Assembly: GCF_003752465.1 (NCBI RefSeq)
Contig: NZ_RKHJ01000001.1
Location: forward strand, 1,240,001-1,304,000
DNA length: 64,000 nt
Direction: 5' to 3'
DNA from: Agrococcus jenensis
Lineage (GTDB): Bacteria > Actinomycetota > Actinomycetes > Actinomycetales > Microbacteriaceae
Shown: positions 52,633 to 63,456 of the stretch, piece by piece
How positions within the stretch are numbered: the stretch's first letter is position 1
Layout of the letters: each line of letters opens with the position of its first letter
Notes under the pieces: generated by a model
The model's input: the letters and a program-made list of their open reading frames with translations, nothing else
Databases searched by the model: none
What the model was told of the DNA's origin: nothing
Program-made: the position numbers and the translations under genes

Positions 52633-53558
52633 GCGGTGCCTCCCAGCAGCGATGCGACGGCCAGGTCCTGCCAGCCCATGCCGCAGGTCTTGACGACGCG
52701 GGGACGGTCCCCGGCGATCGGCACCTCGCCGCGCATGACCTGCCGCAGCGTGACGAGGTCGTCGCGCTCGAGGTGGCCCTCGGCGATCGCCATGACCACG
52801 TCGCCGGCCTCCGTCGTGCCGACGCGCAGCGTCTCGACGACGACCTGTGAGCGCCCGAGCAGGACGCCCGGCAGCTCGCGGGCGCCGGGCTCGTGCGACC
52901 CGATCGCGACGACCGTCGCGGTGGGGGCGACGAGCCGCTCGTCGAGCAGCGGCTCCCGAGCGGTCGTCGCGCACACGATCAGGTCGGCGCCCTCGACGTC
53001 GGTCGCATCCCCGGCGCGCACGGCGACGCCGAACCGGGACGCCGCGTCGACCGCGCGCGCGGTGCGCTCCGGGTCGCGGCCGACGAGGATCGCCTCCCGG
53101 AGCGGACGGACCGCGCGCATCGCCTCGACGTGGCGCACCGCTTGCGGGCCGGAGCCGAAGACGACGAGCCGCTCGGCGTCGCGGGCTGCCACCGCATCGA
53201 CCGCGGCGGCCGACACCGCGGGCGTGCGGATGCTCGTGAGCTCTGTCCCGTCGAGCAGCGCGACGGGCGAGAGCGACGCGGCGTCGAGCAGCACGTAGAC
53301 CGCTTGGATGCGCTCGAGGCCGCGGGCGGGGTTGTCCGGGGCGACCATGCCGAGCTTCTGCCCGGTGAAGCGACCGAGGTCGGCGGGCATGAGCAGCAGC
53401 TGTCCCGAGCGCACGTCGACGATCGAGCGGGCCGGATCGTCGTCCGGGTCGAAGCCCTCGCGGATCGCCGCCTGCAGCGCGGCGATCGCCGAGGCCATCG
53501 AGATGCGCCCCCGCAGCTGCTCCGCGTCGACCAGCAGCAGGTCATCGAACATGCCCAT
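52629..53558 (-). CDS. Ornithine cyclodeaminase/mu-crystallin family protein
   Basis: A 309-residue NAD(P)-binding protein: RGRISMASAIAALQAAIREGF, LLLMPADLGRFTGQKLGMVAPDNPARGLERIQAVYVLLDA, LTSIRTPAVSAAAVDAVAARDAERLVVFGSGPQAVRHVEAM. Beside proline-racemase genes this family often acts as Delta1-pyrroline-2-carboxylate reductase, returning the dehydration product of trans-3-hydroxyproline to L-proline. The start MGMFDD at 53558 was chosen; TAACAT overlapped by operator C lies 7 bases upstream, giving a leaderless transcript. Confidence 0.83.
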   Translation of the reverse strand: MGMFDDLLLVDAEQLRGRISMASAIAALQAAIREGFDPDDDPARSIVDVRSGQLLLMPADLGRFTGQKLGMVAPDNPARGLERIQAVYVLLDAASLSPVALLDGTELTSIRTPAVSAAAVDAVAARDAERLVVFGSGPQAVRHVEAMRAVRPLREAILVGRDPERTARAVDAASRFGVAVRAGDATDVEGADLIVCATTAREPLLDERLVAPTATVVAIGSHEPGARELPGVLLGRSQVVVETLRVGTTEAGDVVMAIAEGHLERDDLVTLRQVMRGEVPIAGDRPRVVKTCGMGWQDLAVASLLGGTA

Positions 53559-53575
53559 GAGTAATATGTTACATA
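53558..53575. promoter_or_regulatory. Operator C of the hydroxyproline region (core GTAATATGTTAC)
   Basis: Core palindrome 53561-53572 (5 of 6 matching per half) at the start of the reverse-strand unit, covering its -10 box. It shares GTAATAT with sites A and B, tying this unit to the same regulator. Confidence 0.6.
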
Positions 53576-53662
53576 GCGCCTGCCCCGCGCGGTCGGTCAT
53601 CCCGCAGGATGATTCGCTCGGGACCGCTCGCGTCGGCGGGGCTCAGCCGACAGGATCGAGCC

Positions 53663-53689
53663 ATGCAGCGACGACGGCCACGACGGTGA
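53663..53689 (+). CDS. 8-codon leaderless upstream peptide (MQRRRPRR)
   Basis: ATG 53663 lies 6 bases after CAGGAT, a -10-like box. The frame stops with TGA at 53687-53689, overlapping GTG 53686 of the ABC ATPase (GTGA). Five of eight codons are Arg. Likely a ribosome-delivery or attenuation frame and not a functional protein; it is the second such arrangement in the window. Confidence 0.35.
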   Translation: MQRRRPRR

Positions 53690-54702
53690 CCCAGCAGGGC
53701 GACGGACGCCCGGACCCGATCCCCGCATCCCACCCCGCCTTCGTCGATCCGCTCGCGGCCGGCGAGCCGGCGCCCGGGCTCGACGAGGGCGGCATCGTCG
53801 CCCTGCACGTGCACCGCAGCTTCGGATCGGTGCACGCGGTGCGCGAGATGACGTTCCACGCCAAGCCGGGGCGCGTCACCGCGCTGATCGGCCCGAACGG
53901 CGCGGGCAAGACGACGCTGCTGCTCATGCTCGCCTCGCTGCTCGCGCCCGACTCCGGTGCGATCCGCATCGACGGCGCCGACCCGATGCACGACCCGCGC
54001 GCCGTCCGGCGGGCGATGGGGTGGATGCCGGATGTGCTGGGCACGTGGCGCACGCTCACGCCGCTGCAGATCCTCACGACCGTCGGCCGCCTGCACGGGC
54101 TCGACCGCTCGGCGGCGCGCGAGCGCGCGGCCGAGCTCATCGTCGAGGCGCGCCTCGACGAGCTCGCGAACCGCCCGAGCCGCGTGCTCTCCCGCGGCCA
54201 GCAGCAGCGGCTCGGCCTCGTGCGGGCGCTCGTGCACCGGCCTCGCGTGCTGCTGCTCGACGAGCCGGCGGCGGGCCTCGACCCCACCTCGCGCGTCGAG
54301 CTGCGCGGCATGCTCCGCGGCTTCGCGGCCGACGGCGGCACGGTGCTCATCTCGAGCCACGACCTCAGCGAGCTCGACGAGATGGCCGACGACGCCGTGT
54401 TCGTCGACCGCGGCGAGGTCGTCCGCGGCGAGCGCCTCGTGCTCGCCCAGCAGGCGTCGCGCGAGTGGCGCATCCGAGCCCTCGACCCGAGGGCGCTCAG
54501 CTACCAGCTCGCGAACATCGGCGTCGCGTTCGACCGCGTGCGCCTCGAGGGCGAGCTCGCCTACGTCGTGCTCGACCGCGACGAGCACGCCGCGGAGGTG
54601 CTCGCTCGGCTCGTCGGCGCGGGCGTGCCCATCACCCACTTCGCGCCCGCCGTCGGCGACATGGAGCGCACCTACCTCGGCCTCTCGGGAGGTGCCCGAT
54701 GA
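53686..54702 (+). CDS. ABC transporter ATP-binding protein (ABC-2 exporter)
   Basis: A 338-residue ATPase. A 37-residue Pro/Asp-rich N-terminal extension precedes VALHVHRSFGSVHAVREMTF; Walker A IGPNGAGKTTLLLML, signature LSRGQQQRLGLVRAL, Walker B VLLLDEPAAGLDPTSR and H-loop ISSHDLSEL. The C-terminal 80 residues form an extra domain, as in CcmA/DrrA-type exporters. GTG 53686 is set by the overlap with the upstream peptide. Forms an exporter with the next gene (ATGA overlap). Confidence 0.88.
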   Translation: MTQQGDGRPDPIPASHPAFVDPLAAGEPAPGLDEGGIVALHVHRSFGSVHAVREMTFHAKPGRVTALIGPNGAGKTTLLLMLASLLAPDSGAIRIDGADPMHDPRAVRRAMGWMPDVLGTWRTLTPLQILTTVGRLHGLDRSAARERAAELIVEARLDELANRPSRVLSRGQQQRLGLVRALVHRPRVLLLDEPAAGLDPTSRVELRGMLRGFAADGGTVLISSHDLSELDEMADDAVFVDRGEVVRGERLVLAQQASREWRIRALDPRALSYQLANIGVAFDRVRLEGELAYVVLDRDEHAAEVLARLVGAGVPITHFAPAVGDMERTYLGLSGGAR

Positions 54703-55739
54703 GCCGCTGGCTGCAGATGCTCGGCGTCGTGATCCGCCTCGAGCTCGCGCAGCGCGTGCGGAGCGTCGCCTGGTACGTGCTGCTCGTGATCGTCGCGATC
54801 GTGGTCGGCGGCGTGATCGTCGTGCTCTTCCTGTCGCTGCAGGGCTTCCAGCGCGACCTCGGCGGCGCGATCTTCGCGATGACGATCTTCCTCGTCATGC
54901 TCGTGACCTCGCTCGTCACGCCCGCGCTCAGCGGCAGCGCCATCAACGGCGACCGCGATGCCGGCACGCTCGCCTCCACACAGGTGACGCAGGTGACCGG
55001 CACGCAGCTCGTGCTGGGCAAGGTGATCGGCTCGTGGATCGCCTCGCTCGGCTTCCTGGCCGTCTGCACGCCCTTCATGCTCGGCTCCGCCATGCTCGGC
55101 GGCCTGCGCATCGAGGCGGTGCTCGTCGCGCTCCCCATCCTCGTGCTCGAGATCGGGTTCGTCTCCGCGATCGGCGTCGGGCTCTCCGGCATGATCCGGA
55201 AGCCCGTGCTGTCGACGGTCGTCACGTACCTCGTCGTCGCGTTCTTCAGCGTCGGGACGCTCATCGGCTTCGGCGTCGGGACGCTCGCCTTCCAGCAGGA
55301 GGAGACGCGGGACGAGATCACTTGGGACTTCGACGACCGCACGGGCAACTCGACCTGCATCGCGACCGGCAACACGTACGAGACCACGGTGCCGCGACCG
55401 GACCGCGTGTGGCTCATGCTGGCCGCGAACCCGTACGTGATCATGGCCGACGCGATCCCGCCGCAGCTCGACGCGAACGGCTATCCCGACGACATCTTCG
55501 GCCAGATCGGTCTCGGCGTGCGCATGGTGCAGGAGCCGCCGCGCGCGGAGTCGTGCGCCGACTACGGCGACGACGGCACGTGGCAGGACCCGGTCGAGGG
55601 CATCTACGAGCGCACCGCGCCGAGCTGGTTCGTCGGCCTCGGCATCCACGTGCTGCTCGCGGGCGCCGCCGTCTGGGGCGCGATCGCCGCGGTGCGGGCA
55701 CCCGCGAAGACGCTCGCCGCCGGCAGTCGCATCGCCTGA
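54699..55739 (+). CDS. ABC-2 type permease
   Basis: A 346-residue membrane protein with about six spans: RLELAQRVRSVAWYVLLVIVAIVVGGVIVV, VTSLVTPALSGSAINGDRDAGTLASTQVTQVTGTQLVLGKVIGSWIASLGFLA (the typical ABC-2 coupling region 'ER..GT'). A large external loop between about residues 205 and 310 contains Cys pairs. The substrate is unknown. Confidence 0.85.
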   Translation: MSRWLQMLGVVIRLELAQRVRSVAWYVLLVIVAIVVGGVIVVLFLSLQGFQRDLGGAIFAMTIFLVMLVTSLVTPALSGSAINGDRDAGTLASTQVTQVTGTQLVLGKVIGSWIASLGFLAVCTPFMLGSAMLGGLRIEAVLVALPILVLEIGFVSAIGVGLSGMIRKPVLSTVVTYLVVAFFSVGTLIGFGVGTLAFQQEETRDEITWDFDDRTGNSTCIATGNTYETTVPRPDRVWLMLAANPYVIMADAIPPQLDANGYPDDIFGQIGLGVRMVQEPPRAESCADYGDDGTWQDPVEGIYERTAPSWFVGLGIHVLLAGAAVWGAIAAVRAPAKTLAAGSRIA

Positions 55740-55788
55740 CCCCGGGTGGCCCCGTCGAGCGGGGCTGCGCAGGCGGCAGGATGGGGGC

Positions 55789-56262
55789 ATGACGCTACCG
55801 ACGAGGGCCGCGACCATCCAGCAGCAGCTGCACGACATGGGCATCGACCGCGAGGTCATCCACTTCGCGGAGGGAACGCACACCGCGAAGGCCGCAGCGG
55901 CGGCGCTCGGCATCGAGGTGGGCGCGATCGCGAACTCGCTGATCTTCTGGATGGCGGATGCGCCGCTGCTCGTCATGACCTCCGGTCGCCACCGCGTCGA
56001 CACCGCAGCGCTCGCCGAGCAGCTGGGCGAGGGGCCCATCGAGCGCGCGACGCCCGAGCAGGTGCGGGCGGCCACCGGTCAGGTGATCGGCGGCGTCGCC
56101 CCGCTCGGCCACCCGGCGCCCATCCGCACGATCGTCGACGTGGCGCTCTCTGACTACGCGCAGCTGTCGGCGGCGGCCGGCACCGCCGACACCGTCTTCA
56201 TGCTCACCTACGACGAGCTGCTGCGGATCACGGGCGGCGAGCCCATGGTCGTGGGCGACTGA
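55789..56262 (+). CDS. YbaK/EbsC-type aminoacyl-tRNA deacylase
   Basis: A 157-residue protein of the YbaK/ProX editing family, which hydrolyses misacylated tRNA such as Ala- or Cys-tRNA(Pro). VIHFAEGTHTAKAAAAALGIEVGAIANSLIFWMADAPLLVMTSGRHRVDTAALAEQLG and VIGGVAPLGHPAPIRTIVDVALSDY are characteristic; the catalytic-region Lys of KSL is Asn here (ANSLIF), as in one branch. CAGGAT 6 bases upstream suggests leaderless translation. Confidence 0.88.
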   Translation: MTLPTRAATIQQQLHDMGIDREVIHFAEGTHTAKAAAAALGIEVGAIANSLIFWMADAPLLVMTSGRHRVDTAALAEQLGEGPIERATPEQVRAATGQVIGGVAPLGHPAPIRTIVDVALSDYAQLSAAAGTADTVFMLTYDELLRITGGEPMVVGD

Positions 56263-56336
56263 CGGCGACGCTGAACCGTCCGTCATCGTTCACGCGACCG
56301 TCACACGGCTCTCAGGTCGAGTTCTTGCGTACCCCA

Positions 56337-56342
56337 TACACT
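56337..56342 (+). promoter_or_regulatory. -10 box (TACACT) before glgX
   Basis: TACACT ends 7 bases before GTG 56350; the region upstream (TTCTTGCGTACCCCA) is less GC-rich than its surroundings. Probable promoter of the trehalose operon. Confidence 0.45.
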
Positions 56343-56349
56343 CCGGAGA

Positions 56350-58683
<2,334 letters not shown>

Positions 58684-58689
<6 letters not shown>

Positions 58690-58731
58690 GCACGCAGCGT
58701 CCTGAGCACGCAGCGTCCTGAACACCGAGCC
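58684..58731 (+). repeat. Three tandem copies of a 16-bp unit at the glgX stop
   Basis: TCCTGAGCACGCAGCG at 58684-58699 and 58700-58715, with a diverged third copy at 58716-58731. The first copy contains the glgX TGA stop, so the stop codon has been duplicated with the unit. Confidence 0.75.
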
Positions 58732-58752
58732 CTGAACCACCGGAGGAGTCCC

Positions 58753-61086
58753 GTGCACGCGCCCCAGAGCACCTACCGCCTGCAGATCAGCGAGGACTTC
58801 ACCCTCGCCGACGCCGCCGGCAGGCTCGAGGCCCTCGCCGACCTCGGGGTCGACTGGGTCTACCTCTCGCCGATCCTCGAGGCCGAGCACGGCTCGAACC
58901 ACGGCTACGACGTCGTGTCGCACGCGCGGGTCGATCCGTCGCGCGGCGGCGAGGCGGGCCTCGAGGCGCTCGCGGCGGAGGCGCGCAGGCTCGGCATGGG
59001 CGTGCTCGTCGACATCGTGCCCAACCACATGGGCGTCGCCGTGCCCGAGCACAACGAGTGGTGGTGGCAGCTGCTGCGCGAGGGGCGCGAGAGCCCGATC
59101 GCGGATGCGTTCGACGTCGACTGGGACGCGGGCGGCGGCAAGCTGCTGCTGCCGATCGTCGGCGACGACGACTGGTCGGAGGACGGCACCGTCGCGCACC
59201 TCGAGCTCGAGCCCGCGGGCGCGGACGGCTCGCAGGCGCTCCGCTACTGGGACACGCGGCTGCCCGTCGCGCCCGGCACCGGCGACGGCACCGCGCAGGA
59301 GGTGCTCGCCCGCCAGCACTACCGGCTCGGCCACTGGAAGCAGGGGAACGACCAGCTCAACTACCGGCGCTTCTTCGCGGTGACGACGCTCGCCGCCGTG
59401 CGCGTCGAGGTGCCGGAGGTGTTCGAGGCGACGCACGCCGAGATCGCCCGCTGGTTCGACGAGCGGCTCGTGCAGGGCCTCCGCGTCGACCACCCCGACG
59501 GCCTCCGCGACCCGGCAGGCTACCTCGAGGACCTCGACCGCCTCACGGGCGGCGCCTTCGTGCTCGTCGAGAAGATCCTCGAGCCCGGCGAGGAGCTGCC
59601 GCGCTGGGCGACCGCAGGCACCACCGGCTACGACACGCTGGGCGTCATCGACCGGGTGCTCACCGACGCATCCGCCGCCGACGCGCTGCACGGGATCGAC
59701 GCGCGCCTGCGCGGCGGCGAGGGCGTCGACTGGGCCGAGCTCACGCACGGCACGAAGCGGGGCATCGCCGACGGCATCCTCCGCGCGGAGGTGCTGCGGC
59801 TCGAGCGCGAGGTGCAGGCCTCGGATGCCTGGGGCTCGCAGGGCGCGCCGGCCGACGCCGCCGACGCGATCGCTGAGCTGCTCGCGTGCTTCCCCGTCTA
59901 CCGCTCCTACCTCCCCGAGGGCCTCGAGCACCTGGGTGAGGCGGCCGAGCGCGCCAAGGCGCACCGCCCCGACCTCGCCGACACCATCGACGCGCTGCTG
60001 CCGGTGCTCGGCAACGCTCGGCAGCCGGCGGCGCTGCGCTTCCAGCAGACGAGCGGCATGGTGATGGCGAAGGGCGTCGAGGACACCGCGTTCTACCGCT
60101 ACTCGCGGCTCACGAGCCTCAACGAGGTGGGCGGCGATCCCGACGTCTTCGCGATCCCGGTGCCCGACTTCCACGCCTTCATGGGCCGGCGGCAGGCCGA
60201 GTGGCCGCTCGCCATGAACGCGATGTCGACGCACGACACGAAGCGCGGCGAGGACGTGCGCGCGCGCATCACGACGATCGCCGAGGTCCCCTCGAGCTGG
60301 GAGGCGCTGCTCGACCGGCTGCTCGTCTTCGCGCCGAACCGCGGGCGCGACTTCGTGAACCTGCTGCTGCAGGCCGTCGTGGGCGCCTGGCCCGCGAGCG
60401 AGGACCGGCTGCTCGCCTACATGGAGAAGGCGTCGCGCGAGGCCGACGCGATCACGCACTGGACGGCGCCCGACGAGGCCTTCGAGCGCGATCTCGCCGA
60501 GCTCGTCCGCAGCGTCATGGCCGAGCCCGCGTCGCGAGACGTCGAGGCGTTCCTCGCCGAGACCGAGCAGGGGTTCCGCGCGAACGTGCTTGCCGCGAAG
60601 CTGCTCAACCTCATGATCCCGGGCTTCCCGGACGTCTACCAGGGCTCCGAGGCGCTCGAGCAGTCGCTCGTCGACCCCGACAACCGCCGCCCGATCGACT
60701 GGGAGCGGATGGATGCGCTGCGGCAGGCCGCGCGCGCGCCGCTGTCGGGCGACTGGGAGCTCGAGGTCGCCAAGACCCGGCTCGTGCGCGAGGCGCTGCG
60801 CCTCCGCCGCGAGCACCCCGAGCGCTTCGAGGCCTACACGCCGCTCCTCGCGCGCGGCGAGGCGGCCGAGCACGTCGTGGCATTCGACCGCGGCGGTGCG
60901 ATCGCCATCGCCACGCGGCTGCCGATCGGCCTCGCGGAGCGCGGCGGCTGGGGCGACACGGCGATCCAGCTGCCCGAGGGGCACTGGCGCGACCTGCTCA
61001 CGTCGAAGGAGCTCCGCGGCGGCGAGGTCCGGCTGCGCGACCTGCTCGGGACGCTCCCGGTCGCGCTGCTCACCCGCGGCGACTGA
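58753..61086 (+). CDS. treY: Maltooligosyl trehalose synthase TreY
   Basis: A 777-residue GH13_26 enzyme that isomerises the reducing-end alpha-1,4 bond of maltodextrins to alpha,alpha-1,1 (maltooligosyl trehalose). PQSTYRLQISEDFTLADAAGRLEALADLGVDWVYLSP is the typical start; Asp246 in GLRVDHPDGL, Glu273 in LVEKILEPGEELP and Asp495 in STHDTKRGEDVRAR form the catalytic triad. GGAGGAG precedes GTG 58753. Confidence 0.95.
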   Translation: MHAPQSTYRLQISEDFTLADAAGRLEALADLGVDWVYLSPILEAEHGSNHGYDVVSHARVDPSRGGEAGLEALAAEARRLGMGVLVDIVPNHMGVAVPEHNEWWWQLLREGRESPIADAFDVDWDAGGGKLLLPIVGDDDWSEDGTVAHLELEPAGADGSQALRYWDTRLPVAPGTGDGTAQEVLARQHYRLGHWKQGNDQLNYRRFFAVTTLAAVRVEVPEVFEATHAEIARWFDERLVQGLRVDHPDGLRDPAGYLEDLDRLTGGAFVLVEKILEPGEELPRWATAGTTGYDTLGVIDRVLTDASAADALHGIDARLRGGEGVDWAELTHGTKRGIADGILRAEVLRLEREVQASDAWGSQGAPADAADAIAELLACFPVYRSYLPEGLEHLGEAAERAKAHRPDLADTIDALLPVLGNARQPAALRFQQTSGMVMAKGVEDTAFYRYSRLTSLNEVGGDPDVFAIPVPDFHAFMGRRQAEWPLAMNAMSTHDTKRGEDVRARITTIAEVPSSWEALLDRLLVFAPNRGRDFVNLLLQAVVGAWPASEDRLLAYMEKASREADAITHWTAPDEAFERDLAELVRSVMAEPASRDVEAFLAETEQGFRANVLAAKLLNLMIPGFPDVYQGSEALEQSLVDPDNRRPIDWERMDALRQAARAPLSGDWELEVAKTRLVREALRLRREHPERFEAYTPLLARGEAAEHVVAFDRGGAIAIATRLPIGLAERGGWGDTAIQLPEGHWRDLLTSKELRGGEVRLRDLLGTLPVALLTRGD

Positions 61087-61087
61087 C

Positions 61088-61570
61088 GTGGCGCGGCGGG
61101 GGCAGGCGCCTGGCACCGACGGTGCTGAGCCGGGGCGGCCTGCTGCCGCGGACCCGCCGTGGTCGGTGCGCATCGGGCTCGTGCTGCTGTGGGTCGCGTT
61201 CCTGTGCCTCGCCGGGCTCATGGCGCTCCTGACCGTCTTCTTCTTCGCCACGATCGACCTGCCCGGTGGGCAGCCGACGGCCGCCGAGCTGGCGCTCGGC
61301 GTGGTCGGCGCGGTCGTGCCGCTCGTGCTGCTGCTGGTCGTCCTGCTCTTCGCGAGCCGTCGCCGCGAGTGGGCGCGGTGGTTCGCGCTCATCGCGGGCA
61401 TCGGCGCCGGGCTGCTCGCGCTGCTCGCGATGGCGGCGACGCGATCGCCCGCGCCCGAGACGGTCGGGATCGCGCTCGCGGCGCTCGTCGGCGGCGTGCT
61501 CCTCGCCCTCCCGGCGTCCGGCCGCTGGTACCGGGGTGCGCCTCGCGAGGGCGACGCCGCCGACGCCTGA
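61088..61570 (+). CDS. Hypothetical membrane protein within the trehalose operon
   Basis: A 160-residue protein with four hydrophobic segments (about residues 28-55, 68-90, 98-118 and 124-143) after a polar, Pro-rich N-terminus of 25 residues. Not recognised. GTG starts one base after the treY stop, so translation is coupled. No obvious link to trehalose beyond position; it could help export or simply be carried along. Confidence 0.6.
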   Translation: MARRGQAPGTDGAEPGRPAAADPPWSVRIGLVLLWVAFLCLAGLMALLTVFFFATIDLPGGQPTAAELALGVVGAVVPLVLLLVVLLFASRRREWARWFALIAGIGAGLLALLAMAATRSPAPETVGIALAALVGGVLLALPASGRWYRGAPREGDAADA

Positions 61571-61639
61571 CCGCGCCGACGCCATCCGTGCACGCCATAC
61601 ACATCGGGCTCCGAGCAGCGTGATGCCAGCATGGGGGAC

Positions 61640-63370
61640 ATGAGCGAGCTGCACGAGTACCGGGTGTGGGCACCGACCGCTGCGCGGATGCGCGTGGTGG
61701 CGGGCGACGAGACCGTCGAGATGTCGCAGGGCGAGGGCGGCTGGTGGCACGCGCTCGCGAGCGCCGGCGACTACGGCTTCCAGATCGACGACGACGACGC
61801 GGTCCGCCCGGATCCGCGGAGCCTCCGCCAGCCGAACGGTGTGCACGAGCGCTCCCGTGCCTGGGACGCATCCGCGCACGGCTGGCAGGACGCGGGCTGG
61901 ACCGGTCGCCCGATCGCCGGCGGCGTGCTCTACGAGCTGCACCTCGGCACCTTCACGAGCGAGGGCACGCTCGACGCGGCAGCCGAGCGGCTCGACCACC
62001 TGCGCAGCATCGGCGTCACGCACGTCGAGCTGCTGCCGGTCAACGGCTTCAACGGCACCCACAACTGGGGCTACGACGGCGTCGCGTGGTTCGCGGTGCA
62101 CGAGGGCTACGGCGGCCCGGACGCCTACCAGCGCTTCGTCGACGCCGCGCACGCCGCGGGCCTCGCGGTCGTGCAGGACGTCGTCTACAACCACCTCGGC
62201 CCCTCCGGCAACTACCTGCCGCTCTACGGCCCCTACCTGTCGAGCGAGGGCCGCTCGACGTGGGGCGACCACGTGAACCTCGCCGAGCCCGCGGTGCGCC
62301 GGTACATCCTCGACAACGTCCGCTACTGGTTCGAGACGATGCACGTCGACGCGCTGCGGCTCGACGCCGTGCACGCGCTCGTCGACCAGAGCGACCTGCA
62401 CATCCTCGAGGAGATGGCGATCGAGACGGCGGCGCTGTCGGCGCACCTCGGCCGGCCGCTCGAGCTCATCGCCGAGAGCGACCTCAACGACCCGAAGCTC
62501 ATCACGCCGCGCGAGGCGGGCGGCTACGGGCTCGACGGGCAGTGGTCCGACGACTTCCACCACGGCGTGCACGTCGCCCTCACGCGCGAGACCGAGGGCT
62601 ACTACGCCGACTTCGAGCCGATCGCGGCGCTCGCGAAGGCGCTCGAGCGCGGCTTCTTCCACGACGGCACCTACTCGTCGTTCCGCGGCCGTGACCACGG
62701 GCATCCGATCGACACCGAGCGTTCGCTCTCATGGCGGCTCGTCGTGAGCGCGCAGAACCACGACCAGATCGGCAACCGGGCGCGCGGCGACCGCACGACC
62801 GAGGTGCTCGACGAGTCGCAGCTGCTGTGCGCGGCGCTGCTGCTCTACGGCGGCCCGTTCACGCCGATGCTCTTCCAGGGCGAGGAGTGGGCGGCGTCGA
62901 CGCCGTTCCAGTTCTTCACCTCGCACCCGGAGCCCGAGCTGGGCAAGGCGACGGCCGAGGGCAGGCTCGAGGAGTTCGAGCAGATGGGCTGGGACCCGGC
63001 CGTCGTGCCCGACCCGCAGGACCCGCAGACGTTCGAGCGCTCGAAGCTCGACTGGGCGGAGCTGCAGGGCGAGGGCCACGCGCGCGTGCTCGAGGGCTAC
63101 CGGCAGCTCGCGGCGCTGCGCGCCGAGCTCGAGGCGCTGACCGATCCGCACTACGCGCGGAACCTCGTGGAGGCGGACGAGCAGACGCGCGTGCTGCGCC
63201 TCACCCGCCGGGCCGGCATGGCGGATGCGGTCGAGATCGTGCTCAACCTCGGCACCGAGCCGCAGACCGTGCCCGTCTCGCGCCGCGACCTGCGCTTCCA
63301 GACGCATCCCGACGTCACGCTCGCCGACGCGCTCACCCTCCCGCCCGGCGCCGGCGCCCTCCTCGCCTGA
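61640..63370 (+). CDS. treZ: Maltooligosyl trehalose trehalohydrolase TreZ
   Basis: A 576-residue GH13_10 enzyme that releases trehalose from maltooligosyl trehalose. [15 protein letters not shown] starts the N-terminal domain; the barrel has nucleophile Asp242 in LRLDAVHAL, Glu279 in LIAESDLND and Asp375 in [29 protein letters not shown] is family-typical. ATG 61640 preferred to ATG 61631, since CAGCAT lies 7 bases before it. A separate -10 suggests it may be transcribed independently of treY. A long palindrome follows the stop. Confidence 0.95.
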   Translation: MSELHEYRVWAPTAARMRVVAGDETVEMSQGEGGWWHALASAGDYGFQIDDDDAVRPDPRSLRQPNGVHERSRAWDASAHGWQDAGWTGRPIAGGVLYELHLGTFTSEGTLDAAAERLDHLRSIGVTHVELLPVNGFNGTHNWGYDGVAWFAVHEGYGGPDAYQRFVDAAHAAGLAVVQDVVYNHLGPSGNYLPLYGPYLSSEGRSTWGDHVNLAEPAVRRYILDNVRYWFETMHVDALRLDAVHALVDQSDLHILEEMAIETAALSAHLGRPLELIAESDLNDPKLITPREAGGYGLDGQWSDDFHHGVHVALTRETEGYYADFEPIAALAKALERGFFHDGTYSSFRGRDHGHPIDTERSLSWRLVVSAQNHDQIGNRARGDRTTEVLDESQLLCAALLLYGGPFTPMLFQGEEWAASTPFQFFTSHPEPELGKATAEGRLEEFEQMGWDPAVVPDPQDPQTFERSKLDWAELQGEGHARVLEGYRQLAALRAELEALTDPHYARNLVEADEQTRVLRLTRRAGMADAVEIVLNLGTEPQTVPVSRRDLRFQTHPDVTLADALTLPPGAGALLA

Positions 63371-63372
63371 TC

Positions 63373-63435
63373 CTCAACGGAGCAGCTGGCGCCGCGAGGG
63401 CACTATCCCCTCCTGCGACCAGCTGCTCCGTTGAG
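63373..63435. repeat. Palindromic element with CTCAACG...CGTTGAG ends
   Basis: Perfect 17-bp arms (63373-63389 CTCAACGGAGCAGCTGG and 63419-63435) and a 29-base loop that can itself pair (GAGGG/CCCTC). It starts 3 bases after the treZ stop and may terminate it. The ends match the element at 23388-23450. Confidence 0.7.
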
Positions 63436-63444
63436 ATGAACGGC

Positions 63445-63450
63445 TAGCGT
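63445..63450 (+). promoter_or_regulatory. -10 box (TAGCGT), leaderless
   Basis: TAGCGT ends 6 bases before GTG 63457. Confidence 0.5.
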
Positions 63451-63456
63451 GGAGGC

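Noticed and set aside
61631..61639. treZ start at ATG 61631
   Set aside because: The CAGCAT box would overlap that ATG, while ATG 61640 lies 7 bases after it and begins with the conserved N-terminus.
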